Virus record (IMG/VR): IMGVR_UViG_3300008113_000363
Coordinates: 1-29,134 of that record
Reading direction: 5' to 3' (one strand)
DNA: 29,134 nucleotides
From: a virus
Made by a program: the position numbers and the translations under genes. The notes under the pieces were generated by a model, which was not told the DNA's origin, ran no database searches, and saw only the letters and a program-made list of their open reading frames with translations. Below are positions 13,676 through 22,290 of this stretch, piece by piece; the stretch's first letter is position 1, and each line of letters opens with the position of its first letter.

Positions 13676-16468
13676 TTACTGTGATGAGCCCAACGTATTT
13701 TGGATACGAATTGGAATGTAGATGAACTCAACTGCTTTGACTGGCTGGATAGCGATGTCAATGTGCAATTCGTTACGATCGATTCTTGCAGGTGTGTTAT
13801 TTGTTGTATCACAGACTGTTAGGAAGTCGAACAAACCACGCTGTGTTATTAGCTGACCTAAGAAGCGATCAACTACAACCTTTGCGTTTTGACGAGTAAT
13901 TTCATCATTTGGTTCAAACAAGAATGGTTTCATGATGTCATCTAAGCGTTCACGAATGTAAACAACTAGACGTGCAACATTAACACGATCCAATGCACTT
14001 GATACAGGGTTTAGAGTCTTTTGACCAAACACTGCTAGGCCTCTTCCCGGGAAGTTGCCGATTGGGTTAATCTTGTTAACATATAAGCTATCACGTTGGC
14101 CTTCGCTTAGTGCAACCGATACATATTCTGCACTTGCTGCATCTAAGTAACCTACACTAGTAGCATTGCTTACTAGACCGCGCTGGAAGCCAGCTGGTGC
14201 AAACCATGGGAAAGCTACCTGATCGTTAAACGCTAGTGTACGTAGAGCAATATGACTTGCTGGCTGTAACACGTTTGTACCATTAAGGTTTGTTGTTAGC
14301 GCATGTGGATAGTAAACACCTACATATGGTGAGCTACTTACTAAGCCATCTTCACCGTTCACATCAGCATTATTAGTGTTAGTGGCCCATGCTTGAGTAG
14401 CGGTTGCACTTGAAGCTAGACGTAAAGGAGCATCAGCAATAATAAATGCTGTTTCCTTACGATCAACATTTAGACTGATCATTTCGTCGATTAGCTCAGG
14501 ATAACCTGGAGCAGTGATTAAGTTGAAACGATTTATTTCATTTCTAGCTTCTTCGCTGGCTGCAATTGCTGCCTGCATTTGACGTACAACTGATTGACGC
14601 TGTGCCTTACGTAGCATATATGGTGAACCGTCTGGTTTGTTACCCGAGTAGTCAACCCACTTAGGACCAATATCGTTACCACTGATTATGTAAACGTCGT
14701 TATACTGTTTAACGTTGCCGCCGCTGGCACGCTTATTCCAAGCTAAGATACCAATTGGTAAGTTCTCAGGTCTTGGCGCATCTGCATCCATAGTTGCAGA
14801 AAGCGTATCAGCACGTGGCCTAAAGTCTGCAAAGACGATGCCGTCACCACTGACTTGGTCTGTGTTGTCTACTAACACCCACTCATCATCTGCACTCCAC
14901 TTGTAGATTACAGGGAAGTTTTCTAAATCTCCGCCATCAATCCATAAGTCGCCAGTTGCTAGTGTTGTTGATCCGTCACTTTGTTTAGTTGGCTCGCTAG
15001 CGGTTACCTGAATGTCGTTTGAATATGTTACCCAACCGTTAGCTGATTGATTAACAAGGATGTCAATATTATCTGCACTGACTACGTTATCAAACCATAA
15101 TGTACCATTAGCTGTTTCGCCCACTACTTCAGTAGCACTTGCTTCGTAACTTAGTACTTCCCAGTTTGTATAAGGCGTATCTGCTGTTAGGTTTAAGTTA
15201 GCTGGAGTAAATCCTGAAACGTTACCCGCTGCAAGTAAAATGTCGCGGCCTGAAGTATTAACAATTCTAACTTTTCCGCTTAAATTACTAGCAAGTACAT
15301 TTGTAGTAAAGCTAACAGTGGCGTTTGCACCTGATAATGCGCTGTTGATGTCTGCTACAATATTGTCTACACTAGCAATACCTGCGGTATTTGAACTCAA
15401 TGTTACAGGTACTGCTGTTCCCTCGTTTACTGCAATAGTAAATGATATTTTATTTGCATGAGTGCTTACATTTGTAGCACCTAATGCTGCGCTAGATGTA
15501 ACAGTTAAACTGCTGTTACCGTTGTGACGACGTAGAGTAATTGTTGCATCATCGTTAGTAAAGTCGGCCCAAAGGTCGCCTTCGCTTAAGTTATCACCGT
15601 AGATTGTGAAAGCTGAAGCAGAATTAAGATATTGCTCAACAGTTTCGCTAACCCATTGACCCGAAGTTGCATTATAAACTTTAACTACAATGCTTGTACC
15701 GTTGTTTGGGCTGCTGACTTGTAGCATTAAGTCGCCTTCAGCTAATGCACCGCCACCACTCTTGATTGAAGGTAGGGCAGTATGTCGTGCTGTTTGGAAA
15801 TCTTTGCCGCTTGCGCTGTCCCAGCCAGCTGAACCAACTACGTACCAAACACCTGCTAACTTGTGATGTAATTTAACTGTAGCAGCAGTATCGCCATCAT
15901 TTTCAAAATAAACTGCTGCAAATTCGCCGTTTCTACCAAAAGCAGGTTTAATACTTGTTGGTGAGCTCATATCACTTGGAGCAGGCACTTTAACAGTCTG
16001 GCGTACCCATGCGGTACCGCTCCAGCTCTTCAGTCCCCATACAGTGTTAGCTGTATCTAACCAATAAGAACCGTTTGCTGCTGCTGCTGATGGTGCAGCA
16101 GCACTTGCTGTTAGCTGATCTAAGTCAACGTTTGCTCTCATTACATAAGCACGATTTGCGATACCTAGGAAGCTATAAGCTGCCATTAAGCCGTATTCGT
16201 TTTGCTCATGACCGTGTAGCGGAGTACCGCCACTTGATTTAAAAATTGGATTACCAAAATTTGTGAGCAGGTCTCTTTGGCTGGTAATCAATTGTACCTT
16301 GCCTGCTGTTGCTGCTGTAGTATAAGCTGCTGTGCCACTACCGTCTGGAGTGCTCTTATCTTGCGCTGTTGCAATTACGATAAGAGGTACAGTGCCTGTT
16401 CCGGCCGGAGCATAAAAGCTCTCGTCGGTAACGCTTACACTTACACCAGGTGAAACTAATGTTGCCAT
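13676..16468 (-). CDS. 18: gp18 contractile tail sheath protein, enlarged
   Basis: Forms the contractile sheath around the gp19 tube. The N-terminal domain (MATLVSPGVSVSVTDESFYA) and C-terminal domain (FGQKTLNPVSSALDRVNVARL, then YIRERLDDIMKPFLFEPND and IDIAIQPVKAVEFIYIPIRI) are typical of T4-type sheaths and form the polymerising core. At 930 aa it exceeds T4 gp18 (659 aa). Residues about 121-540 are a surface insertion containing at least five copies of a loose motif G-D/S/T-L/Y-W-x-D followed by a Trp-Val pair: near 133-154, 245-273, 297-315, 455-480 and 506-532. The insertion is rich in Ser, Thr, Asn and Ala. Shine-Dalgarno GGGAGAA precedes the start. A variant late octamer lies 39 bases upstream and a terminator follows. 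Confidence 0.93.
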   Translation of the reverse strand: MATLVSPGVSVSVTDESFYAPAGTGTVPLIVIATAQDKSTPDGSGTAAYTTAATAGKVQLITSQRDLLTNFGNPIFKSSGGTPLHGHEQNEYGLMAAYSFLGIANRAYVMRANVDLDQLTASAAAPSAAAANGSYWLDTANTVWGLKSWSGTAWVRQTVKVPAPSDMSSPTSIKPAFGRNGEFAAVYFENDGDTAATVKLHHKLAGVWYVVGSAGWDSASGKDFQTARHTALPSIKSGGGALAEGDLMLQVSSPNNGTSIVVKVYNATSGQWVSETVEQYLNSASAFTIYGDNLSEGDLWADFTNDDATITLRRHNGNSSLTVTSSAALGATNVSTHANKISFTIAVNEGTAVPVTLSSNTAGIASVDNIVADINSALSGANATVSFTTNVLASNLSGKVRIVNTSGRDILLAAGNVSGFTPANLNLTADTPYTNWEVLSYEASATEVVGETANGTLWFDNVVSADNIDILVNQSANGWVTYSNDIQVTASEPTKQSDGSTTLATGDLWIDGGDLENFPVIYKWSADDEWVLVDNTDQVSGDGIVFADFRPRADTLSATMDADAPRPENLPIGILAWNKRASGGNVKQYNDVYIISGNDIGPKWVDYSGNKPDGSPYMLRKAQRQSVVRQMQAAIAASEEARNEINRFNLITAPGYPELIDEMISLNVDRKETAFIIADAPLRLASSATATQAWATNTNNADVNGEDGLVSSSPYVGVYYPHALTTNLNGTNVLQPASHIALRTLAFNDQVAFPWFAPAGFQRGLVSNATSVGYLDAASAEYVSVALSEGQRDSLYVNKINPIGNFPGRGLAVFGQKTLNPVSSALDRVNVARLVVYIRERLDDIMKPFLFEPNDEITRQNAKVVVDRFLGQLITQRGLFDFLTVCDTTNNTPARIDRNELHIDIAIQPVKAVEFIYIPIRIQNTLGSSQ

Positions 16469-16507
16469 GTTATTCTCCCGTTAATAGGTTAATGTTTCCT
16501 ATGCAAG

Positions 16508-16515
16508 TATTTATG
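16508..16515 (-). promoter_or_regulatory. Late promoter of gp18 (variant CATAAATA)
   Basis: CATAAATA on the minus strand, 39 bases before the gp18 ATG. It differs from the other octamers only in the first base and sits between the upstream terminator and the gp18 Shine-Dalgarno. Confidence 0.65.
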
Positions 16516-16525
16516 CGAAAACGAC

Positions 16526-16551
16526 GAAAACCGGTATTATTTGAATACCGG
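16526..16551 (-). terminator. Rho-independent terminator after dNMP kinase
   Basis: 8-bp perfect stem CCGGTATT/AATACCGG (16531-16538 with 16544-16551), 5-base loop, followed on the minus strand by TTTT. It separates the neck/kinase unit from gp18. Confidence 0.75.
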
Positions 16552-16585
16552 GTGCAACAGAATAGAAGGTTTTTGCTAAATAGCC

Positions 16586-17242
16586 TCAGACTGCAACTAA
16601 GCGAGGCTTTTTAATATCTAAGTCAATTTCTAGTACACGGTGGTGTAAATCTTCAACCGTACCAGTGTTAAAAATAGTGTAATCAGGTTTGAATCCTACC
16701 CAGTTCCATTCACTCTCATGAATATCCCTGTAGCGTGTCTGCATGATCTTTCTGCTTACCGCATTACCAGTGTGTGCGCTAGCAGCAACGTCATACCATT
16801 CAGGTAGTTCGCCTCTGCGTACCCATACAATCTTGCCACCCATATTTTTAATTAACTCAAGTTCATTTTTAAAACGAGCGTCGCTGATAACAATGCATTC
16901 TCTGTTTAGCGTGTTTTTTCTAATGCGATATTCTAAACTGTTAAGCCAAATATCTTGTGAAAATTGATTACGTAGTACATCAGTGCCTACAAGTTGTAGT
17001 GCTAGGCGAGGAGTAAAATTATCGATACCTAGTTTACGAGTCCAAAACATGTCAGGTGTTTCACGAAACTCTCGGCTTTCACCTGTATCGCCCTCTAACA
17101 GCTCGCGAGACCACCCAAACACTGCGGCACACATATCTTTTAGTGGAGCGGCAAAACTATCCTTCTTACAACCAAGTTTCACAAATTCTTGTGCAGCAGT
17201 ATCTTTACCGCTGCCAATAAAACCAACTAAACCAATGATCAT
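16586..17242 (-). CDS. 1: gp1-like deoxynucleoside monophosphate kinase
   Basis: Phosphorylates dNMPs to dNDPs using ATP, supplying phage DNA synthesis. 218 aa against 241 in T4 gp1. The N-terminal P-loop is GFIGSGKDTAAQEF at residues 7-20, followed by the family's SFAAPLKDMCAAVFGW near 29-44, a substrate region WTRKLGIDNFTPRLALQLVG, and a strand CIVISDARFKNELELI near residue 115. All look intact. It starts within a few bases of the gp13-like stop, with only a weak AGG upstream, and so shares the neck gene's transcript. A nucleotide-metabolism gene in a neck/sheath cluster is a little unusual. If the only promoter is the late one, its supply role would be late in infection. Confidence 0.87.
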   Translation of the reverse strand: MIIGLVGFIGSGKDTAAQEFVKLGCKKDSFAAPLKDMCAAVFGWSRELLEGDTGESREFRETPDMFWTRKLGIDNFTPRLALQLVGTDVLRNQFSQDIWLNSLEYRIRKNTLNRECIVISDARFKNELELIKNMGGKIVWVRRGELPEWYDVAASAHTGNAVSRKIMQTRYRDIHESEWNWVGFKPDYTIFNTGTVEDLHHRVLEIDLDIKKPRLVAV

Positions 17243-17245
17243 GTT

Positions 17246-18007
17246 TTAACCTATAATAAAGCCAAGAGGGCTGTTGCCTTCTTCCATATTGTGAATAGCC
17301 ATTTTGAGATTTTCTAATTCTTGCTGGCCCTCTGCTTTGAGCTCTGAGCCATTTAGCTGAATTGCGCCGCCGGCGCCTGGGAGTCCGCTGGCATACTTGC
17401 CACGAGCTTCGCCTAGCATTAGTTTAGACTGTGCTAGCGCATACGAACCTAACCAAGAGCTTGCATAAACATCACCTAATAGTACACTTTCAGGAATAAA
17501 ATTATAAACGCCAACCATTACTTCTTCTGCATGACCAACATTGCGTAGTAATTTTAACACTTTAGTATTGCGATTCCATAAGAAGTTGTATTCGCTTCCA
17601 AACACACGACCAATAGTTTCTTTGTACTGAGCAAACGCATCAAATACTGCTAGGCCGCCGATCTGACCTGCTTGTAGCATGTACATGTTGTTAAATGCTA
17701 CGTCAAACGGATCAAAGTTTGTGCCGCCGCCACTGTTAGTACCAACGCCGCGGCGATATAGTCTACGTACTTCCTGCACTTCGTTAGGCAAAGTGTACTC
17801 AGTTACGCCGTCCTGAGTTTGAATAAATATTAAACTTTCTTCAACAGAACCTGAACTAAGTTGACGATATTTAGAAAGTGCTAGATCAATCGCAACATCA
17901 TAATGTTCTCGATCAAGTTCTACATCTACAATTCCGTCAGCTAGACGAAGTTGTAGCTCACGAATGAGATCCTGTCTGCTTGAATATCCTATACTATTTT
18001 GTGCCAT
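17246..18007 (-). CDS. 13: gp13-like neck (head-closure) protein
   Basis: 253-aa neck protein, a component of the head-tail connector. The pattern matches T4-like gp13-type proteins as I remember them: IVDVELDREHYDVAIDLALS near residue 26, SVEESLIFIQTQDGVTEYTL, then EVQEVRRLYRRGVG, DPFDVAFNNMYMLQAG, and near the C-terminus YALAQSKLMLGEARGKYASG followed by QLNGSELKAEGQQELENL and the final PLGFIIG. The choice of gp13 rather than another connector protein is from family resemblance without alignment. No Shine-Dalgarno precedes ATG. GATAAATA lies exactly five bases upstream, predicting a leaderless transcript. dNMP kinase follows three bases after the stop. Confidence 0.7.
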   Translation of the reverse strand: MAQNSIGYSSRQDLIRELQLRLADGIVDVELDREHYDVAIDLALSKYRQLSSGSVEESLIFIQTQDGVTEYTLPNEVQEVRRLYRRGVGTNSGGGTNFDPFDVAFNNMYMLQAGQIGGLAVFDAFAQYKETIGRVFGSEYNFLWNRNTKVLKLLRNVGHAEEVMVGVYNFIPESVLLGDVYASSWLGSYALAQSKLMLGEARGKYASGLPGAGGAIQLNGSELKAEGQQELENLKMAIHNMEEGNSPLGFIIG

Positions 18008-18012
18008 AATAC

Positions 18013-18020
18013 TATTTATC
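18013..18020 (-). promoter_or_regulatory. T4-type late promoter of the gp13-like gene, five bases from ATG
   Basis: GATAAATA-GTATT-ATG on the minus strand, identical over all 16 bases to the arrangement in front of the gp14-like gene at 23212-23227 on the plus strand. Confidence 0.8.
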
Positions 18021-18023
18021 TTT

Positions 18024-19187
18024 TTAGAAAGTACTGATCAGAATAATATGCTCGTTTAGACGACCGTTCATTACTGTTTCTGTAGCACGAATTTCGTCGT
18101 ATTGCTTTTGCATTTTAGTTCTAGGTAGTTTTCCTGCACCTTTCAGCATCTCAGGCTTACGCACAGTTTTACATACGCTCTTCTTAGGATCAAAACCTAC
18201 AATACTCGTACCTTTAACAGTTAGCACTTGCCCCATAGAATCAGCTACATAGCAGCCCAGCTTACGATTCTTTGTGTTATAAATCCAAAGTGTGTTACAC
18301 TCAATGATACTGAGCGGATTAACACTAGCTAGTCCAATACTAGGCTCACTTTCCTTGTACTTAATCCTAGCAACTAGCTTTTCCTTACTCGGCGCTTTCT
18401 TAACTCGGGTCTTACGAACAGCCTTGCCTGTGTTAATATATGTATCGCAAGCTGTCATAATCTTTTCAAAGAAAGCTAAAAACTCTTTACGCTTTTTAGC
18501 AGTCATGTAAGAGTAGCCTTCTTTGATCTGCTCGTCCGTCCACTCAACTACTTCTTTTGCTTCCTCATATTGACTTTGATACATATCCTTAATAATCTTA
18601 GCATGTGCTGCTTTAATAACACCGCTATTAAACACTTGCATTTGAGAGTGCGGATCGAATTGGTTTAGATCAAACTCACCAAAGCAAAGTTGATCAACCG
18701 CATCGTCCCACTGCCCACAAAGGTCGGATACTTGCTCACGCATACGCTGCTGAATTGAAATAACAATACCATTGTTAACTTTTTGTTTGGCTTCTGCTGC
18801 TTTTACCTTGCTAATTTTTTCAGCCTTAACTAATAGCTCGCTGTACTTCTGTTCTAGGTATACAACAGCAGTGTCTTCGATCTCAGCACCTTTAAGAAAA
18901 ATATATGCATTCTTACCAACACTTGCAAACTCATATTCTGGGAGTAAATTAAGTAGTGCAGCGTTCTTTTTATCAAAACGCTCACAGTACTTGATAAAAC
19001 TTGACTGAAGTGTTTTAACTGAAACTTCGTAATGAACATAATACATAGCAGACTGTAATAGTTGCTTGTAGTCCATCATAACTCCATTAGAAGTTTTAAA
19101 AGGCTTGATGTCCTTTTTTATCAATCCCCACTCGGGTATACTCATACCGTTTATCGAAAGGTTACGTTTTGCTTTAGCTCGAGCCAC
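18024..19187 (-). CDS. Hypothetical early-type protein (387-389 aa)
   Basis: I do not recognise the family. The product is basic and largely helical, with a central coiled-coil-like region (residues about 120-170, YLEQKYSELLVKAEKISKVK) and a Lys/Arg-rich linker near 265-285. The C-terminal 110 residues look beta-rich (NTLWIYNTKNRKLGCYVADS, then TVKGTSIVGFDPKKS). The frame opens at ATG 19193, but AGGAG abuts that ATG. The in-frame GTG two codons later (19187) has correct six-base spacing and is preferred. A sigma70-like promoter just upstream, instead of a late octamer, suggests early expression although it lies between late units. Basic charge hints at nucleic-acid contact, which is speculation. 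Confidence 0.75.
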   Translation of the reverse strand: MARAKAKRNLSINGMSIPEWGLIKKDIKPFKTSNGVMMDYKQLLQSAMYYVHYEVSVKTLQSSFIKYCERFDKKNAALLNLLPEYEFASVGKNAYIFLKGAEIEDTAVVYLEQKYSELLVKAEKISKVKAAEAKQKVNNGIVISIQQRMREQVSDLCGQWDDAVDQLCFGEFDLNQFDPHSQMQVFNSGVIKAAHAKIIKDMYQSQYEEAKEVVEWTDEQIKEGYSYMTAKKRKEFLAFFEKIMTACDTYINTGKAVRKTRVKKAPSKEKLVARIKYKESEPSIGLASVNPLSIIECNTLWIYNTKNRKLGCYVADSMGQVLTVKGTSIVGFDPKKSVCKTVRKPEMLKGAGKLPRTKMQKQYDEIRATETVMNGRLNEHIILISTF

Positions 19188-19217
19188 ATGCATCTCCTAT
19201 GTATCACTTTAGTTATA

Positions 19218-19245
19218 AGCATAGCATCAATATGCAAGTTGTCAA
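19218..19245 (-). promoter_or_regulatory. Sigma70-like promoter of the 389-aa gene
   Basis: TTGACA (19245-19240) and TATGCT (19223-19218) on the minus strand, 16-base spacer, about 31 bases before the likely GTG start. Confidence 0.65.
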
Positions 19246-19255
19246 GTAGTTTTTA

Positions 19256-20212
19256 TCACTTACCTACACTAAATTTCTTTTTAGCATTAAACGATAGATT
19301 GTTATCCACAATATGTTTCCATATTTCGATGGTGCGATCTAATCCTTCATTAATTCCAATCTTAGGTGCCCATCCTAGTTTACTAGAAATTTTAGCGTTA
19401 GAGCTGTTTAACAAATAAATTTCACCTGGACGATTGGGCTTGGTATTCCAATTTACGTGTCCGTCCCACCCAATTTTATCTGCAATCACCTGCACATAAT
19501 CTTTGATCTTTATTGCGTTATTAGGCCCGATACAGAAAATCTCACCTGCACACTGTTCTGGATTAGTAATTACTGTTTCCCACGCATCTAATAAATCGTC
19601 AATGTAGATAAAATTGCGATAGGGCTCACCGTAGCCTAAGTTAATTTCTTTAGGGTTAGTCAGCATCTGATAGATGATTTGCTCAGTAACAAAAAAGTTG
19701 TTATCCTTACGACCGTATGCATTTGTTTGACGAATAGCAGTAAAGGGCAGTCCGTAACTGCGATGTGCGTATTCTAAATATTTTTCGCAAGCATACTTAG
19801 CTACTGCATAAGGAGCATTAGGATTTGGAGGCGTGCTTTCGTCAAACGCAATAATGCCTTCTTCCCTGCCTTCTCTAATTAAATCACTAATGGGTTGCCA
19901 ACCGTACACTTCCATTGTGCTAGCAAACACAAAGTTCTTAAGATTAGATAAGTCTTTTGCGATCTCAATTAAATTAACAGTACCAGTATAATTAATATCG
20001 CTGAACGTAATTTGTTCGTAAAAACTTTGTTCTACTTCGGTGCGAGCTGCGAGATGTACGATAATATCAGGATTAGATTGGCGTAGCTGAAAGCTAACTT
20101 TGTCGTGTGCTCTTAAATCATGTTGCAAAAATTCAAGCTCGTGTTTACCTTGTAAACGCTGTACCATGTGTTGGCCAATAAATCCATCGTGTCCTGTTAT
20201 AAAAATTTTCAT
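19256..20212 (-). CDS. NAD-dependent sugar epimerase/dehydratase (extended SDR)
   Basis: 318 aa, full length for extended short-chain dehydrogenases acting on nucleotide sugars (UDP-glucose epimerase, dTDP-glucose or GDP-mannose dehydratase type). The cofactor site TGHDGFIG lies at residues 7-14, HLAA near 53-56, the catalytic Ser/Thr region VFASTMEVYG near 95-104, and YAVAK near 134-138 giving the Tyr-x3-Lys pair. The C-terminal substrate region includes NFIYIDDLLDAW and NRPGEIYLLNSSNAKISSKL, typical of nucleotide-sugar enzymes. The exact substrate cannot be read from sequence. It is the last gene of the five-gene cassette. Its ATG overlaps the preceding stop (ATGA) and no terminator hairpin is evident after it. 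Confidence 0.85.
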   Translation of the reverse strand: MKIFITGHDGFIGQHMVQRLQGKHELEFLQHDLRAHDKVSFQLRQSNPDIIVHLAARTEVEQSFYEQITFSDINYTGTVNLIEIAKDLSNLKNFVFASTMEVYGWQPISDLIREGREEGIIAFDESTPPNPNAPYAVAKYACEKYLEYAHRSYGLPFTAIRQTNAYGRKDNNFFVTEQIIYQMLTNPKEINLGYGEPYRNFIYIDDLLDAWETVITNPEQCAGEIFCIGPNNAIKIKDYVQVIADKIGWDGHVNWNTKPNRPGEIYLLNSSNAKISSKLGWAPKIGINEGLDRTIEIWKHIVDNNLSFNAKKKFSVGK

Positions 20213-20745
20213 ATAAATGTGTCCTTATCTGCAAATCCAGATACTTGTAGTGTGTATCGATTCTCGTTACCAATATTTATTACCGAATGGATCTTGCCTT
20301 GTTTAATTACAGCAAAGTCACCTTTTGTGTAATTCATGCAAACGTTATTTTCCATTTCAAAAAAATGACCAAGTTTATGGTCTTGTAAAAAAACATTGAT
20401 CCGTACTGCTTCTTTGTTTGTTAAATTTATGCGATGTTCATCAGCGTAATGGCATAATTTTATAAACATATCTTTGTGAGGAGGTATAAAATTACCGGGC
20501 TTAACTAAGTTCACAGTTACCATACTGTGTTCTAAAATACCAGAAAACATATCTTTTACTTGGTGCGCCCATTGTGGTGCATGGGTATCAAATGCTTGAT
20601 ACACTACGGCACAACGTTGAGGCTCTTCGGGTGCCGGGATGCCTAATTCGTTCCAATTTAGATGAACAACATTAATTTCAGGAAATGTTATAGATTTTAA
20701 CATATCATCGGTAATAAAATCAATATTGATGTGCCCTTTAATCAT
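20209..20745 (-). CDS. Cupin-like 2OG-Fe(II) oxygenase candidate, copy 2 (178 aa)
   Basis: A double-stranded beta-helix protein with an apparently complete iron/2-oxoglutarate site: His90-x-Asp92 in FIPPHKDMF, His153 in GKIHSVINIGN and Arg163 ten residues later in NRYTLQV. This spacing is typical of aspartyl/asparaginyl hydroxylase-like and related phage oxygenases. Residues 115-131 (VRINVFLQDHKLGHFFE) resemble the matching region of the neighbouring 165-aa protein, so the two are tandem paralogues. Start and stop both overlap neighbouring genes by four bases (ATGA). The substrate is unknown. Candidates suggested by context are a cassette metabolite or an amino-acid side chain. Confidence 0.65.
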   Translation of the reverse strand: MIKGHINIDFITDDMLKSITFPEINVVHLNWNELGIPAPEEPQRCAVVYQAFDTHAPQWAHQVKDMFSGILEHSMVTVNLVKPGNFIPPHKDMFIKLCHYADEHRINLTNKEAVRINVFLQDHKLGHFFEMENNVCMNYTKGDFAVIKQGKIHSVINIGNENRYTLQVSGFADKDTFI

Positions 20746-21239
20746 AGTCTAACTGTTACCTGCATAGAATAAAAAGGCTCGTCGCCCATATTACCAGCTA
20801 AATGCCAGTCATCTTTATCAAACCTAACCCAATCGCCTGATCGCCATTTTACGAATGGCTGGCTGTGTACCTCATAGTAGTGACCCATTTTCCAATCTTC
20901 TAACATAATTAAATATCGAGAAGTTTTACCTTTGCCGTATTGTTCTTGAACTTTATAGTGTGCATCAACATGATTAGGCACAGTATTACCCGGTTCAAGT
21001 CTGACGATACTTACTACAAAACTTAGAGTTTCGCTAAGACTACTTAGAAGATTCCTAGCTATATCCCATGTCCATTGCGGGCAGTCGCCGTCAAACATCT
21101 GCCATATACTGCTGTTATGTTTGTTATAATAATGTTCTAGATTACCATATTGGCAGTAACACTGTTGCAAATCAACAAAGGTTAACTGCTCTAAGTCTTT
21201 AGAACCCACATCAATATCTAGATGCCCGTACTTAATCAC
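20742..21239 (-). CDS. Cupin-like oxygenase paralogue, copy 1 (165 aa), GTG start
   Basis: Paralogue of the 178-aa protein downstream: the same opening (MIKYGHLDIDV against MIKGHINIDF), His90-x-Asp92 at identical positions in TVPNHVDAHY, a shared LEDWKMGHYYEV segment, and His146 in DDWHLAGNMG. The Arg expected ten residues after the last His is replaced by Phe156 (EPFYSMQV), so 2-oxoglutarate binding may be altered or use another residue, or the protein may be a non-catalytic partner. The start is GTG (21239), overlapping the amidinotransferase stop by eight bases; the first ATG is much further in. Membership in the oxygenase fold is inferred from motif spacing. Confidence 0.6.
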   Translation of the reverse strand: MIKYGHLDIDVGSKDLEQLTFVDLQQCYCQYGNLEHYYNKHNSSIWQMFDGDCPQWTWDIARNLLSSLSETLSFVVSIVRLEPGNTVPNHVDAHYKVQEQYGKGKTSRYLIMLEDWKMGHYYEVHSQPFVKWRSGDWVRFDKDDWHLAGNMGDEPFYSMQVTVRL

Positions 21240-22290
21240 AGTAACTTTCTAACGTACCTTTGCGGCGTAGGTCAAGTGTAGCGCAGTGAATACCACCGCT
21301 TAGTGTCATACTATGACGGAAACGAACTGGTACACTATCAATGCCGTACTTGCTAAGTTCACGCATTAGTGGTTCTTGTGCGACGTCGCAGATGATTGTG
21401 TTTTCGTTTACACTGAGAATATTCATACCAATGTAAGGACTGCACGGTGCAATGTATCCTTGGTCGGCAAGTTTACTACCCTGTACAACACAATCGTCAA
21501 ACCAAATCTTATCCCACTTCTTAAAGATTTCGGGGCAGTTGTCTGGTGTCACTCGACTGCTGTTTAGTAGTACTAGGCCAGGTCGTAGAGGAATAATTGT
21601 ACTGTCAAAATGTGCAAAGCTATAAAGTTCGCTGTAGTGTAGCTTGTAACCCATAGGCTCTAAGAAACGTTTGAGCCACTTGTAACCTTTCATGTTACCA
21701 CTGTTGCTAACTTGATACAACAAATCGCGACCTACACGTACAATATTTGGCGCATCAAAACAAATTTCGTGATCCATCAGTGTTGCTTTACTTAGATCTT
21801 CAAATTGATACATGTTATCATGTAGCTTCGGCTTAGGTGCTTGCAACCATAATGCGCCATCTTCAAAGGCCTCATATAAAATATCTTCATAAAGTCTAGT
21901 TTCAAAATATCTTGCGCGAACTGGGGTTGGCGTTTCGATAAGCATGTCTGCTAATGGTAAGATTAAATCGCGGGGACACCAGCTATACCACCCCTTGGTA
22001 TTCCAGCCTTGCCCAATATCGTAATTAACATTATCCCAATCAATAATCTTAGGACGATGAACTTTAACACCCATCTTAGTGAGCGTATCTGCTAAACCAT
22101 CAGCGTCTTCGTTAGCTTCGTCAATCACCCACTGCGGGTAGGTGCCTTCTAGAGGTAAAACTTTTTCTCTAGGTTGATTCGCATAACTAAAGCTGTGTGC
22201 GCTTATGTCTGTAGCAATGCGACTATGATGTGCATGGCCTACAATAATTTCCTCTAGTGGATCCCAATCGTTGTGTGAATTAACTATCAT
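21232..22290 (-). CDS. Arginine:glycine-type amidinotransferase (GATM/StrB family)
   Basis: Transfers the amidino group from arginine to an amine acceptor through a Cys intermediate. In characterised members the acceptor is glycine (creatine pathway) or an aminocyclitol (streptomycin pathway). 352 aa. Catalytic residues are visible with family spacing: Asp179 in CFDAPNIVRVGRD, His227-x-Asp229 in SFAHFDSTIIPL, and Cys336 in GGIHCATLDLRRKGTLESY. The latter strongly resembles the end of vertebrate AGAT (GGFHCWTCDVRRRGTLQSY). CPRD near 105 and YFETRLYEDIL also match. It overlaps the PLP-enzyme stop by four bases (ATGA), so the two are translationally coupled. The acceptor cannot be assigned. The upstream aminotransferase could supply it. 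Confidence 0.9.
   Translation of the reverse strand: MIVNSHNDWDPLEEIIVGHAHHSRIATDISAHSFSYANQPREKVLPLEGTYPQWVIDEANEDADGLADTLTKMGVKVHRPKIIDWDNVNYDIGQGWNTKGWYSWCPRDLILPLADMLIETPTPVRARYFETRLYEDILYEAFEDGALWLQAPKPKLHDNMYQFEDLSKATLMDHEICFDAPNIVRVGRDLLYQVSNSGNMKGYKWLKRFLEPMGYKLHYSELYSFAHFDSTIIPLRPGLVLLNSSRVTPDNCPEIFKKWDKIWFDDCVVQGSKLADQGYIAPCSPYIGMNILSVNENTIICDVAQEPLMRELSKYGIDSVPVRFRHSMTLSGGIHCATLDLRRKGTLESYCD

Noticed and set aside
13585-13812. Minus-strand frame overlapping the end of gp18
   Set aside because: Runs through the gp18 terminator and late promoter in an alternative frame; no family signal.
20275-20282. AATAAATA on the minus strand inside the 178-aa gene
   Set aside because: No ATG at matching spacing and no ribosome site downstream; probably a chance match in AT-rich coding sequence.
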